Assembly (NCBI RefSeq): GCF_024585165.1
Contig: NZ_CP029008.1
Location: forward strand, 5,599,501-5,663,500
Source of the DNA: Bradyrhizobium sp. WBOS07
GTDB taxonomy: Bacteria; Pseudomonadota; Alphaproteobacteria; Rhizobiales; Xanthobacteraceae
DNA length: 64,000 bases
Direction: 5' to 3'
Within the stretch, counting starts at the first letter, position 1. Every line of letters starts with the position of its first letter. Under the pieces are notes generated by a model, which saw only the letters and a program-made list of their open reading frames with translations, had not been told where the DNA came from and searched no databases. Made by a program: the position numbers and the translations under genes. This document shows, in pieces, positions 53,227 through 63,166 of the stretch.

Positions 53227-54204
53227 ATGTTTTCGGTGTTTGTTCCCTCCGAGTCCGCCCTCAAGAAGGTCGTGATCGAGGATCTTTCCGCGTTACCCGA
53301 TAGCGCGGTGTGGATCGATCTCGTCAATCCGAGCGCGGCTGAGGACAAGGCGGTGGAGCAGCTCGCGGGCATCGCCATTCCGACCCGGGAAGACATGCAG
53401 GAGATCGAGATCTCCAGCCGCCTCTACATCGAGAACGGCGGCCGCTACATGACCGCGACGCTGATGTGCCACTCCGATACCGACATGCCCAGGACCACGC
53501 CGGTGACGTTCATCCTCGCCGACCACCGCCTGGTGACGGTGCGCTACGACCTCCCCAAGCCGTTCGCCCTCGTCGAGGCCAAGCTCGCCCGCTCCTGCAC
53601 GCCGTCCGTCACCGGCGAGACGGTGCTGATGGAACTGCTGGACGCCGTGATCGACCGCTGCGCCGACATCCTGGAGCGTTGCGGCGCCGAGATCGACCAG
53701 GTCAGCCACGACATCTTCGAGCCGGAGAGCGAGCGCCATGGGCAGGCCAAGAGATATTCCCAGATCCTGATCTCGATCGGTCGCAAGGGCGACCTGACCT
53801 CGAAGGTTCGCGAGAGCCTCGTCTCGATCGGCCGCGTCGTGGCGTTCCTGTCCGCGGTCGTGGAGGGCGTGAAATGGTCGAAGGACATGCGCGAGCAACT
53901 CAAGACCATGCAGCGCGACGTGGCCTCGCTGACCGATCACGCCTCCTATCTCTCCAACAAGATCACCTTCGTGCTCGACGCCATGCTCGGCGTCGTCAAT
54001 CTCGAGCAGAACAACATCATCAAGCTGTTCTCGGTCATGGCCGTCGTCCTGATGCCGCCGACGCTGATCGCCTCCGTTTACGGCATGAACTTCAAGGTCA
54101 TGCCGGAACTCGAATGGGTGCACGGCTATCCGATGGCGCTGGTGATGATGCTGATCGCCGCGATCGTTCCGTACTGGATCTTCAAGTGGAAGAAGTGGCT
54201 CTGA
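53227..54204 (+). CDS. corA: CorA-family magnesium/cobalt transporter
   Basis: A 325-residue divalent-cation channel. A large N-terminal cytosolic funnel domain (1-260) is followed by two C-terminal transmembrane helices with the signature YGMNF between them and a basic cap KWKKWL. Length and layout are normal for CorA. It forms pentamers in the inner membrane. Transcribed alone. Confidence 0.95.
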   Translation: MFSVFVPSESALKKVVIEDLSALPDSAVWIDLVNPSAAEDKAVEQLAGIAIPTREDMQEIEISSRLYIENGGRYMTATLMCHSDTDMPRTTPVTFILADHRLVTVRYDLPKPFALVEAKLARSCTPSVTGETVLMELLDAVIDRCADILERCGAEIDQVSHDIFEPESERHGQAKRYSQILISIGRKGDLTSKVRESLVSIGRVVAFLSAVVEGVKWSKDMREQLKTMQRDVASLTDHASYLSNKITFVLDAMLGVVNLEQNNIIKLFSVMAVVLMPPTLIASVYGMNFKVMPELEWVHGYPMALVMMLIAAIVPYWIFKWKKWL

Positions 54205-54410
54205 TCGCGCCGCGCTCTCGGAGAATAGCTACCGAGACCTTACGCCGGTCGCACAGAGACGATGAATCGTGTCGCAGAATAGATCGGGATTGCGGCATCG
54301 TGGTGATGGGTGCATCGTGCCGCAATTCCTCCGGTAAAATTTGAGCGGTGGGCTGAACGTTTGCGCGAAACTTGTCTGCGATAAGTAGCGCGTAGCCGCG
54401 AGGAACAACC

Positions 54411-54629
54411 ATGGTTGAAAAACACATAACGTCGCCCCGCAACGTCATCGATCTGGCGAACTATCGTCAGGTCTTGGCGAGCGGCAAGGCGTCGTCGATG
54501 TCGGTGCGCATGTGCCGGCACTGTGGTGCTCCGCTGCTCGACGGTGAGAACGACGACGACTGCTCGACCGCATTCAGCTCGGCCGCGCCGCGGCCGCGCG
54601 ACCGGTCACGTCGGATTCGAATCGATTGA
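54411..54629 (+). CDS. Small hypothetical protein with CxxC (72 aa)
   Basis: A 72-residue protein beginning MVEKHITSPRNVIDLANYR, with a single CRHCGAPLLDGENDDDCS segment that could bind zinc with three cysteines. The C-terminus is basic (RPRDRSRRIRID). It is common in Bradyrhizobium and of unknown function. A GAGGAAC site precedes the ATG. Confidence 0.72.
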   Translation: MVEKHITSPRNVIDLANYRQVLASGKASSMSVRMCRHCGAPLLDGENDDDCSTAFSSAAPRPRDRSRRIRID

Positions 54630-54707
54630 GGAACGGAAGGTAAGGGCGATCCAGGTCTTGCGGCGGCGTTGTCTGGATCGCCTTGCTTCCACTCTTCGGC
54701 AAATCTG

Positions 54708-55478
54708 CTAGGGCTTAACTATCTGCGCCGTCGAGACGATGGTCTCTTCGATCGCATAGTCGCGGCTGAACGGGACGAGATGATGCAAGACATCGCTCAG
54801 CATCGCCTCGACATTCTCGCCCAGTGCATCCCGTGACGAGGACGAATAAGTAAGCGTGCGCTTCGCCAAATCGTGCAGGCCGACCAGATGGCTGGTCTCG
54901 ACGGTGACAAGCTCGGCGAGCTGCAACGGGCTGCCGTGGAAGAACGCGGAAAGGTCGCGATGTGTCCGCGTGCCCCGTCCTGCCTCCTCCCAGAGCTGCG
55001 CAGGCGACCAGCGACGGCGAATTTCGTTGTAACCATCGAGCCATGGGTTACGGCCGTCGGTAGCCGAGAACGAAGCGCAGATCGCGATCACGCCCCCGTG
55101 TGCGACCAGCTGGCCGAGTTGGGCAACCGTCGCATCGCGATCCATCCAATGCAACGCACGGCCGATCGTGACGATGTCGAAAGTGCCGATATCGGGTGGA
55201 AGCGTCTCTGCCTTGCCTTCAATCAGCGTGACATGTCGACCCGCGCCCGAAGCGGCAAGCCGCGCGGCGTCGAGCATCGCAGGCTCCGGATCGACTCCGA
55301 CGACACGGCCGACGTAGGGGCCGAAGCCGAGCGCCAGCAGTCCGGGTCCGGTACCGAGATCGATCAGGCTGCTCTGTTTGGTGAGACCGAGTTTTTGCGC
55401 GACGCAGCGGAAGAATTCGCGCGGATACGGCGGCCGCAAATGCTCGTAGAGTGAGGCGGTGCTTGCGAACCGGCCCAT
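54708..55478 (-). CDS. SAM-dependent methyltransferase, class I
   Basis: A 256-residue methyltransferase. Motif I is LIDLGTGPGLLALGF, followed by the acidic end of strand 2 (VGVDPEPAML) and a motif IV region FDIVTIGRALHWMD. This matches the Methyltransf_11/25 group. The substrate is unknown. It lies 15 bases downstream of the SDR gene on the same strand and probably shares its transcript. Confidence 0.88.
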   Translation of the reverse strand: MGRFASTASLYEHLRPPYPREFFRCVAQKLGLTKQSSLIDLGTGPGLLALGFGPYVGRVVGVDPEPAMLDAARLAASGAGRHVTLIEGKAETLPPDIGTFDIVTIGRALHWMDRDATVAQLGQLVAHGGVIAICASFSATDGRNPWLDGYNEIRRRWSPAQLWEEAGRGTRTHRDLSAFFHGSPLQLAELVTVETSHLVGLHDLAKRTLTYSSSSRDALGENVEAMLSDVLHHLVPFSRDYAIEETIVSTAQIVKP

Positions 55479-55493
55479 CCTTTCGTGCCCTGT

Positions 55494-56252
55494 CTACACG
55501 TGCTGGCCGCCGTTGATGTGGATCTCGGCGCCGTTGACGTAAGAGCTGGTGTCCGTGCACAGCACGTAGATGATCTTGGCGACCTCGTCGGGCGTGCCGA
55601 GGCGGTGCATCGGGATCTGCTGCTCGACGATCTTCTCGGTGCCCGGCGACAGGATCGAGGTGTCGATCTCGCCCGGCGCGATGGCGTTGACGCGCACGCC
55701 GATGCGGCCGAAATCGGAGGCCATCTCGCGCGTCAGCGATGCCAGCGCGGCCTTCGAGGTGGCGTAGGCGGCGCCCGCGAACGGATGCACGCGCGAGCCC
55801 GCGATCGAGGTGACGTTCACGACCGAGCCCTTGGCCGCCTTCAATTCCTCGATCAGCCCGCGCGCGATCATGATCGGCGCGAAGAAGTTGACGTGAAAGA
55901 CATGCGTCCAAGTCTCGAGGTCGGTGTCGACCGAGCCGAGCCTCGATCCGCCCGGTCCCTTCGGCGAGATCGCGGCGTTGTTGACCAGCGCATGCAGCAT
56001 GCCGCCCTCGAGCCGGTTGCGGATCTCGGAGATCGCGCGGGACGTGTCCTTGGGATCGGCGAGGTCGACCTGGATGTGGTCCTCAGGACCCGCATCCCAC
56101 GGGCAGTCCTCGGGGAAGGGGTGCCGCGAGCAGGTGATGACGCGCCAGCCCGCCGAGGAGAAGCGGATCACGGTGGCGTGGCCGATGCCGCGGCTGGCTC
56201 CGGTCAGGAGCAGCGTGCGGCGCGGCGCATTGGACGAATGCGGCATGGACAT
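55494..56252 (-). CDS. Short-chain dehydrogenase/reductase
   Basis: A 252-residue classical SDR. Cofactor motif TGASRGIG, NNAA at the strand 4 end, catalytic Ser in VTSIAGS and YATSK for Tyr/Lys, C-terminal GGQHV. Substrate unknown. It follows pdxH (44 bases) and precedes the methyltransferase gene, so the three may be co-transcribed, but no shared pathway is obvious. Confidence 0.9.
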   Translation of the reverse strand: MSMPHSSNAPRRTLLLTGASRGIGHATVIRFSSAGWRVITCSRHPFPEDCPWDAGPEDHIQVDLADPKDTSRAISEIRNRLEGGMLHALVNNAAISPKGPGGSRLGSVDTDLETWTHVFHVNFFAPIMIARGLIEELKAAKGSVVNVTSIAGSRVHPFAGAAYATSKAALASLTREMASDFGRIGVRVNAIAPGEIDTSILSPGTEKIVEQQIPMHRLGTPDEVAKIIYVLCTDTSSYVNGAEIHINGGQHV

Positions 56253-56296
56253 CTTTCAGGTCGGCCCAAAGCTCGAGACAAGGATCAGGATGAGGC

Positions 56297-56938
56297 TCAA
56301 GGATACATCCGCGTCTTGGACCACTTCTGGCCGGCCGCGTCACGACGAAATTCGATGCGGTCGTGCAAGCGGAACGGGCGGTCGTGCCAGAACTCGATCC
56401 GGGAGGGCGTGATGCGCCAGCCGCTCCAGCCTGGCGGCCGCGGCACCTCGCCGATGACGTATCTGGCCGCGACTTTCGCGATGGCTTGCTCGAAGGCGAA
56501 GCGGCTCTCCAGCGCCTCGGACTGCTTGCTCGCCCAGGCGCCGATCTGCGCCTGCTTGGGCCGGGTGGCGAAATAGGCGTCGGCTTCGGCCTCGGTCACC
56601 GGCGTCACGTTGCCGCGGATGCGGACCTGACGGCGCAGCGACTTCCAGTGAAAAAGTAACGCTGCCTTAGGGTTTGCGGCGAGTTCGCGGCCCTTCTGGC
56701 TGGCGATGTGGCTGTAGAAGACGAAACCCTCGGTATCGAAGCCCTTCATCAGCACCATGCGCACGTCGGGCAGGCCGTCGGGATCGACGGTTGCGAGCGC
56801 CATGGCGTTCGGATCGTTCGGCTCGCTCTTGATCGCCTCGTTCAGCCAGCTCTCGAACAGCGCAAACGGCTCGTCGGCGGCGGTGAAATCACCGGATGTT
56901 AAGGGTGTCTGGTGTTTCATCGAGGTCGTGTCGGTCAT
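56297..56938 (-). CDS. pdxH: Pyridoxine/pyridoxamine 5'-phosphate oxidase
   Basis: A 213-residue FMN enzyme that oxidises PNP or PMP to pyridoxal 5'-phosphate. It has the family segments [40 protein letters not shown] and the C-terminal [12 protein letters not shown]...WSKTRMYP that binds substrate and FMN. Length is normal. It supplies the PLP cofactor for enzymes such as the aminotransferase at 41 kb. Confidence 0.95.
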   Translation of the reverse strand: MTDTTSMKHQTPLTSGDFTAADEPFALFESWLNEAIKSEPNDPNAMALATVDPDGLPDVRMVLMKGFDTEGFVFYSHIASQKGRELAANPKAALLFHWKSLRRQVRIRGNVTPVTEAEADAYFATRPKQAQIGAWASKQSEALESRFAFEQAIAKVAARYVIGEVPRPPGWSGWRITPSRIEFWHDRPFRLHDRIEFRRDAAGQKWSKTRMYP

Positions 56939-57051
56939 GTCTGGAGTCCGAGTTGCGTCCCGCGGCCCAAAACGCGTTGTCGTCCGCTACCGCCCTATAT
57001 AGGGCATGGGGACGCGTTGGCCTATCGGCGATCCGGCCATCGGGCTTTGTC

Positions 57052-57459
57052 ATGACGATCGTTCTCGTCGGGCTCGGGGCCGGGGGATGCAGCTTTTCCC
57101 GCACCGACCAGGGCGCCTACGCCAAGGCTGACGACAGCGATCTCACCGGCTCGATCGTGCGACCGGCGAAGGACGCCCCCCCGACCGAGACCGATATGGC
57201 CTTCGCCCGCAACGCCGCCACCGACGTCCTCAGCAAGGGCGACAAGGATTCCAGCCAGCATTGGCAGAATCCGGAGACCGGGGCGCGCGGCTCGGTGACG
57301 CCAATCGCGCAATCCTACGCCGCCGAGGACGGCCGCAAATGCCGCGATTTCCTGGCGAGCTACGTCAACGGGACGACGGAAAGCTGGCTCCAGGGCGCCG
57401 GTTGCCAAAGCAGCCGTGGCCGTTGGGAGATTCATACGCTAAAGCCGTGGCGGAGCTAG
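57052..57459 (+). CDS. RT0821/Lpp0805-family surface lipoprotein
   Basis: About 135 residues; the N-terminus MTIVLVGLGAGGCSFSR is a lipoprotein signal with a lipobox cysteine. The mature region has HWQNPETGARGSVTPIAQ, then CRDFLASYVNGTTESW and GAGCQSSRGRWEI, the pattern of the RT0821/Lpp0805 group related to 17-kDa surface antigens. The start is uncertain: the frame is open upstream and no clear ribosome binding site is present. It is divergent from pdxH. Confidence 0.78.
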   Translation: MTIVLVGLGAGGCSFSRTDQGAYAKADDSDLTGSIVRPAKDAPPTETDMAFARNAATDVLSKGDKDSSQHWQNPETGARGSVTPIAQSYAAEDGRKCRDFLASYVNGTTESWLQGAGCQSSRGRWEIHTLKPWRS

Positions 57460-57568
57460 GAATCGGTCCGCGCCCCTAGTTGCAAAAATGCCACTCTCTC
57501 CCCACATGGATCGCAGGTGGGGCGGGGAGCCCTTTGAACAATTCGAAGTCTTGAAGGAGACGTGACGG

Positions 57569-58531
57569 ATGCGCGACCCCTATGAGGTCTTGGGGGTGCC
57601 GCGGAGCGCCAGCGCTGCCGCGATCAAGAGCGCCTATCGCAAGCTTGCCAAGAAGCACCATCCCGACAGCAACAAGGACGACCCGAAAGCCGCCGAGCGC
57701 TTCTCCGAGATCAACTCGGCGAACGAGATCATCGGCGACGAGGACAAGCGCAAGCAATTCGACCGCGGCGAGATCGACGCCGAGGGCAAGCCGCGCTTCC
57801 AGGGGTTTCCGGGCGGTGGCGGGCCGCGCGGCCGTGCCGGCCCCGGCGGGTTCGAAAGCTATACGTTCCGCTCCGGCGGCGGCCCCGGCGCGGGCGGCGG
57901 CGCGTTCGAGGATATCCTCAACAGCATGTTCGGCGGCGGCATGCGCGGCGCACGGCCGGGGGCCGGCGGCGGCGCCCAGTTCGACTTCGACACCGGCGGC
58001 ATCGGGCTCGATCTCGACGTCAACGTCGCCATGTCCGTCACGCTGGAAGAGTCGGTCAAGGGCGGCGAGAAGCGCGTCCGGCTGCCGACGGGCAAGGAGC
58101 TCAACGTCAAGATTCCGGCCGGCGTGACCGAAGGCCAGCAGATCCGGCTGCGCGGGCAGGGCGAGAGCGCGCAGGGTCATCCGCCCGGCGATCTCCTGAT
58201 CACCATCAACATCGCGCCGCACCCGTTCTTCAAGGTCGAGGGCGCCGACCTCAGGATCGACCTGCCAGTCACGCTCTACGAGGCGGTGCTCGGCGGCAAG
58301 GTCCGCGTGCCTACCCTCGGCAATGCCGTGGAGCTTTCGGTCCTGAAAAACACCTCCAGTGGCCGGACCTTCCGCCTCAAGGGCAAGGGCCTGCCGAAAT
58401 CTGGTGGAACCGGGGATCTCTTCGTCACCGTCAGGATTATGCTACCGGACGGGAACGACGCCGAGCTTGAAGCATTGATGGAGAAGTGGCGGGACCAACA
58501 CCCCTACAATCCACGTAGCGGGCTTGGCTAA
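57569..58531 (+). CDS. CbpA-like DnaJ co-chaperone
   Basis: A 320-residue J-domain protein. The J domain (1-68) has the HPD motif in KHHPDSNK. A Gly-rich linker (75-145) follows and two C-terminal beta-sandwich substrate-binding domains (about 150-310); there is no zinc-finger domain, so it is a class B (CbpA/DjlA-like) DnaJ partner of DnaK. GAAGGAGACG precedes the ATG. Confidence 0.92.
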   Translation: MRDPYEVLGVPRSASAAAIKSAYRKLAKKHHPDSNKDDPKAAERFSEINSANEIIGDEDKRKQFDRGEIDAEGKPRFQGFPGGGGPRGRAGPGGFESYTFRSGGGPGAGGGAFEDILNSMFGGGMRGARPGAGGGAQFDFDTGGIGLDLDVNVAMSVTLEESVKGGEKRVRLPTGKELNVKIPAGVTEGQQIRLRGQGESAQGHPPGDLLITINIAPHPFFKVEGADLRIDLPVTLYEAVLGGKVRVPTLGNAVELSVLKNTSSGRTFRLKGKGLPKSGGTGDLFVTVRIMLPDGNDAELEALMEKWRDQHPYNPRSGLG

Positions 58532-58845
58532 ATTATCGAACTGAAGGGGTTCTCCTAGACACCGAGGGCATCGTCCCGGAGATGATGCTCATCATATGTC
58601 TGAGGCGTGGTAGCGCTTCATGAACTCGACGTATCGGCTGTCCGGCGGGGCAGCCGATAAAAAGGTGCGGCCTCGAGAGGGGGACCAGCGCGGTACCAAA
58701 AACCCCAATCGAGGCCGCCCGCGTCGATCGGCGGATCGAACGCCACTCATAATCGCGTGAACACTCGGTGCGATAATGAGACGCACCGATGTCTTGATTC
58801 CAAATTTTCAATGACGGAATCTGGGCACTGTGCTCAAGCGGTGGT
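58532..58845. other. Gap of 314 bases with three perfect hairpins, candidate structured RNA
   Basis: No convincing gene. Three perfect dyads occur within 160 bases: ATCGGCTG/CAGCCGAT (58633-58658, 10-base loop), GCGGCCTCGA/TCGAGGCCGC (58667-58718, 32-base loop with internal GGGG/CCCC pairing) and TCGGTGCG/CGCACCGA (58765-58789). The density of stems is unusual for a plain spacer. Either strand could be transcribed. It does not resemble a riboswitch or RNA family I can name. Confidence 0.4.
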
Positions 58846-59616
58846 TTACGTGCCGTTTTTCTCAGCCTGGTCATAGACCGCCTGCGCCACCTTGGTCAGC
58901 CGGTCGCGATCGCCGCCGCCGCTGACGACGTAGCCGACGCCGCGTTCGGCCCAGAACAGCGCGCCGTCCTTGTCGGTCCTGGCGTACCGCATTTGCGTCG
59001 CACCATTCTCGGTCTTGGCGGTGTAGATCGTGTAGCGCTCGCCCGAGGCGCCCTCATACATCAGGAACGACGCCGGCCCGTTCGGCCCCGGCAAGAGCCG
59101 GCCGCCGACCAGCTTCAGCCCGCTGGCCTCCAGGTTTGGGGCGAACACGGTCCAGCCGCAGCGCCGGGTCAGCCAGGCCTGGAGGTGGTCGCGCTCGTTG
59201 CCGCCGACCTCGACCGGATGGCGGACCTCGACGACATAGAGGCGGTGAGCGTCGAGCGCGTCCGCGGTGAAGCTCTGGAAGGTCGAGGGGGCGCTGGCGG
59301 CGCCATGCGCGACCCAGCCGGCCGTGCCGCCGGCGACGAAGGCAACCAGCACAGCCGCGGCGGCGCCATACAGCCATTGCCGCGGGCGGCGCTCCAGCCG
59401 CTCGAGCTCCAGCCGTGCCGGCACCGGCTCGTGGGCGATGGAATCGTAGCGGGCGTGCAGCATCTCCGCCATGGCGCGCCACGACTGCACCCGCTCGGCC
59501 TCCTCAGGATGGGCGGCCAGCCAGGCCTCGACGTCGGCGCGGCGCTCGGCCGGCAGCTCGCCGTCGACATAGGCGTGCAGTTCGTCCTCGGTCACTGGGA
59601 TCTTGCGCTCGTTCAT
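58846..59616 (-). CDS. Anti-sigma factor, membrane-anchored
   Basis: A 256-residue protein. The N-terminal cytosolic anti-sigma domain (1-85) has the pattern ELHAYVDGELPAERRADVEA without the HxxxCxxC zinc motif. One transmembrane helix (about 87-110, WLYGAAAAVLVAFVAGGTAG) and a periplasmic domain (about 120-256) follow. It lies 106 bases downstream of an ECF sigma gene, so the two form a sigma/anti-sigma pair. The periplasmic domain presumably senses an envelope signal. Confidence 0.9.
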   Translation of the reverse strand: MNERKIPVTEDELHAYVDGELPAERRADVEAWLAAHPEEAERVQSWRAMAEMLHARYDSIAHEPVPARLELERLERRPRQWLYGAAAAVLVAFVAGGTAGWVAHGAASAPSTFQSFTADALDAHRLYVVEVRHPVEVGGNERDHLQAWLTRRCGWTVFAPNLEASGLKLVGGRLLPGPNGPASFLMYEGASGERYTIYTAKTENGATQMRYARTDKDGALFWAERGVGYVVSGGGDRDRLTKVAQAVYDQAEKNGT

Positions 59617-59722
59617 CTCGATCGTCTCTGGCTCTGTGGCCCACAATGTCGTCCAAGGTTCAACTTTGCTCGCGGCGACGGCACGCTTCGGGCGGACGAT
59701 CCGCGATGCATCAACCCCGCCA

Positions 59723-60211
59723 TCATTTCACCCGCCGGAGCGTCGGGCGCTCGCCTTCCAGCGAGGCCTTGACGTGGGCGCGGGCACGGGCGAGGCGCGA
59801 CATCACGGTGCCGATCGGCACGCCCTGGATGTCGGCGACCTCGCGGTAGCTCATGCCTTCCAGCATGACCAGCAGCAGCACCGAACGCTGCTCCTCGACG
59901 AGCGTCGCCAGGGCCCTCTCGATGTCGCGCCCTTCGGCTTCGGTGCCGCTGGCATCGGGATTGTTCTCCGTCAGCTGCATGAACTGCGGCCGCCTTGCCA
60001 GCGAGCGGCGCCGGTTTTTGTTGAGGTTGGTCAGGATCGTGTAGAGCCAGCTTCTGACGTCGCCGCCGAGAAACAATCGCTCCGAGCGCAGGGCCCGCAC
60101 CAGCGTGTCCTGCACCAGATCGTCGGCCGCGTCCGCGTCGCGCGTGAGCGCGCGGGCGTAGCGGCGCAACGCCGGGATCATGGCTTCCACACTCTGGCGA
60201 AACGCACTCAT
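59723..60211 (-). CDS. ECF-family RNA polymerase sigma factor
   Basis: A 162-residue sigma factor with only regions 2 and 4. Region 2 contains DLVQDTLVRALRSERLF and region 4 MSYREVADIQGVPIGTVMSRLARAR. The start is chosen at MSAFRQSVEAMIP, which gives a normal ECF length. It is held by the downstream membrane anti-sigma factor. It is not the PhyR-NepR-associated EcfG, since no phyR or nepR gene is adjacent. Its own promoter target is not identified. Confidence 0.92.
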   Translation of the reverse strand: MSAFRQSVEAMIPALRRYARALTRDADAADDLVQDTLVRALRSERLFLGGDVRSWLYTILTNLNKNRRRSLARRPQFMQLTENNPDASGTEAEGRDIERALATLVEEQRSVLLLVMLEGMSYREVADIQGVPIGTVMSRLARARAHVKASLEGERPTLRRVK

Positions 60212-60383
60212 TGCGGTCTTGACGTCCTGGTCTCGGGCGCGAGCGCCTCGATGATCATAACACCCGAACGGAACGGCTATTCCGCGGCTCGAAACAGCGT
60301 TAACGCGGCGTATTAGGGCTGTACCGCAGGGGAGGGCTGGTGTACCTCCAGACCTCAGCAAGAGTTCGACGGGACGTTCCAAC

Positions 60384-61199
<816 letters not shown>

Positions 61200-61212
61200 T
61201 CTTCAGGCTGGA

Positions 61213-61812
61213 ATGGCCGTGCCCACGATCTACTATCTTCGCCACGGCGAGACCGAGTGGAATGCGCTCGGCAGGCTTCAGGGCACCAAGGACATTCCGC
61301 TCAACGCGCGGGGGTGCGGTCAAGCCGTCCAGGCCGGCAGCATTCTCGCCGACTTGTTCAAGCGCGAGGGGCGCGACAAGGCGGCGCTGCCTTACGTGTC
61401 GAGCCCGCTCGGCCGTGCGCGCCAGACCATGGAGCTCGCGCGCGGCAAGCTCGAACTGCCGGTCGCCGACTATGCGCTCGACGATCGGCTGCGCGAGATC
61501 GGCTATGGCAGCTGGGAAGGGCTGACGCTGGCCGAGAGCGAAGCGGCCGATCCCGAGATTTACGCCAGGCGCCTCGCCGACAAATGGAGCGTGGGCCCCG
61601 CCGGCGGCGAGACCTATGCCGATGTCCAGGTCCGCGTGCGCGCCTGGTACGATCAACTGCGGGGTGACACCGTCGCGGTCGCCCATGGCGGGACCTGCCG
61701 GGCCCTGATGGTGTGCTTGGGGCTGGAGACGCCGGCCAGCGCCGCCGAGCTCTATATCGAGCAGGGGGCAGTCTACGTGTTCCGTGAGGGACGGCTGGAG
61801 AAGTTCAGTTAG
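61213..61812 (+). CDS. Histidine phosphatase (phosphoglycerate-mutase-like)
   Basis: A 199-residue histidine-phosphatase. The RHG catalytic motif is in YYLRHGETEWN near residue 11, and the second catalytic His lies in AVAHGGTCR. Resembles cofactor-dependent phosphoglycerate mutase homologues (GpmB/CobC-like), with variable phosphatase substrates. It sits close behind fabI and is probably co-transcribed. Confidence 0.88.
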   Translation: MAVPTIYYLRHGETEWNALGRLQGTKDIPLNARGCGQAVQAGSILADLFKREGRDKAALPYVSSPLGRARQTMELARGKLELPVADYALDDRLREIGYGSWEGLTLAESEAADPEIYARRLADKWSVGPAGGETYADVQVRVRAWYDQLRGDTVAVAHGGTCRALMVCLGLETPASAAELYIEQGAVYVFREGRLEKFS

Positions 61813-61831
61813 GAGCGGCCATATCCCCCGC

Positions 61832-61921
61832 CGTCATGCCCGGGCCTGTCCCGGGCATCCACGGCGCTTTCTCGCCGGCGGGGTAGGGACGTGGATGGCC
61901 GGGACAGGCCCGGCCATGACG
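61832..61921. repeat. Inverted repeat, GTCATG..GTCCCGGGCATCCACG family, copy 2
   Basis: CGTCATGCCCGGGCCTGTCC and GGGACAGGCCCGGCCATGACG are nearly complementary long arms, with ATCCACGG / GTGGAT inside. Same family as the element at 49.2 kb. It fills most of the gap before aroC. Confidence 0.85.
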
Positions 61922-62016
61922 AATTCGGCGGGCATTTGACCACCCATCCAGATCGCGTTACGTCACGTTGACATTCAACATCGGCGTTGCGAGTCAACGT
62001 TAAGCGGCAATCCGGC

Positions 62017-63105
62017 ATGTCCTTCAACACCTTCGGCCACATGTTCCGCGTCACCACCTTCGGCGAGAGCCATGGGGTGGCCATCGGCTGCGTGGTCGAC
62101 GGCTGCCCCCCCATGATCTCGCTCACCGAGGCCGACATCCAGGGTGACCTCGACCGCCGCCGTCCCGGCCAATCGCGCTTCACCACCCAGCGTCAGGAGC
62201 CGGACCAGGTGAAGATCCTGTCCGGCGTGATGGCGCATCCGGAGACCGGCGTGCAGGTGACGACGGGCACGCCGATCGGGCTCCTGATCGAGAACACCGA
62301 TCAGCGCTCGAAGGACTATTCCGAGATCAAGGACAAGTTTCGCCCCGGCCACGCCGACTTCACCTACGAAGCCAAATACGGTCTGCGCGATTATCGCGGC
62401 GGCGGCCGCTCCTCCGCGCGCGAGACCGCGACGCGGGTTGCCGCCGGCGCCATCGCGCGAAAAGTGCTGCCCGACGTCAGGGTGCGCGGCGCCCTGGTGC
62501 AGATGGGGCCGCACAAGATCGACCGCGCGAAGTGGGATTGGGACGAGGTCGCCAACAATCCGTTCTTCTGCCCGGACAAGGACAAGGCTGCGTTCTTCGA
62601 GACCTATCTCGACGGCATCCGCAAGAGCGGCTCCTCGATCGGCGCGGTGATCGAAATCGTCGCCGAAGGCGTGCCGGCAGGTCTCGGCGCGCCGATCTAT
62701 GCCAAGCTCGATTCCGATCTGGCGGGTGCGATGATGACCATCAACGCGGTGAAAGGTGTCGAGATCGGCGCTGGCTTTGGTGCGGCGGAATTGACCGGCG
62801 AGGAGAACGCCGACGAGATGCGCACAGGCAATGACGGCACGCGCTTCCTGTCCAATCATGCCGGCGGCGTGCTGGGCGGAATCTCCACGGGCCAGCCCGT
62901 GGTGGTGCGTTTCGCAGTGAAGCCGACCTCGTCGATCCTGCAGCCGCGCCGGACCGTCGATCGCAAGGGCGCAGACACCGAGATCTTCACGAAGGGCCGC
63001 CACGATCCCTGCGTCGGCATCCGCGCGGTCCCCGTCGGCGAGGCCATGATGGCCTGCGTGCTGGCCGATCATTTCCTGCGCGATCGCGGGCAGGTGGGAC
63101 GTTGA
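62017..63105 (+). CDS. aroC: Chorismate synthase
   Basis: Converts 5-enolpyruvylshikimate-3-phosphate to chorismate with reduced FMN, the last common step of aromatic amino-acid synthesis. The 362-residue protein has the three family signatures: [17 protein letters not shown], a central [12 protein letters not shown] segment and FMN-binding [20 protein letters not shown]. The ATG giving [10 protein letters not shown] is preferred over an upstream in-frame ATG. Confidence 0.97.
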   Translation: MSFNTFGHMFRVTTFGESHGVAIGCVVDGCPPMISLTEADIQGDLDRRRPGQSRFTTQRQEPDQVKILSGVMAHPETGVQVTTGTPIGLLIENTDQRSKDYSEIKDKFRPGHADFTYEAKYGLRDYRGGGRSSARETATRVAAGAIARKVLPDVRVRGALVQMGPHKIDRAKWDWDEVANNPFFCPDKDKAAFFETYLDGIRKSGSSIGAVIEIVAEGVPAGLGAPIYAKLDSDLAGAMMTINAVKGVEIGAGFGAAELTGEENADEMRTGNDGTRFLSNHAGGVLGGISTGQPVVVRFAVKPTSSILQPRRTVDRKGADTEIFTKGRHDPCVGIRAVPVGEAMMACVLADHFLRDRGQVGR

Positions 63106-63166
63106 TGTTGCCGTGCTAGCCCACCGCGCAGCTTGACGGGCCCGCCACTTGATCCGCAAATGGGCT

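Noticed and set aside
58592..58786. Small minus-strand frame ending YVEFMKRYHASDI
   Set aside because: No ribosome binding site, an Arg/Ser-rich low-quality body, and overlap with strong hairpins; more likely non-coding.
59723..60211. ECF sigma factor as the EcfG general-stress sigma of this organism
   Set aside because: It is followed by a membrane anti-sigma factor and has no phyR or nepR neighbours, unlike EcfG loci.
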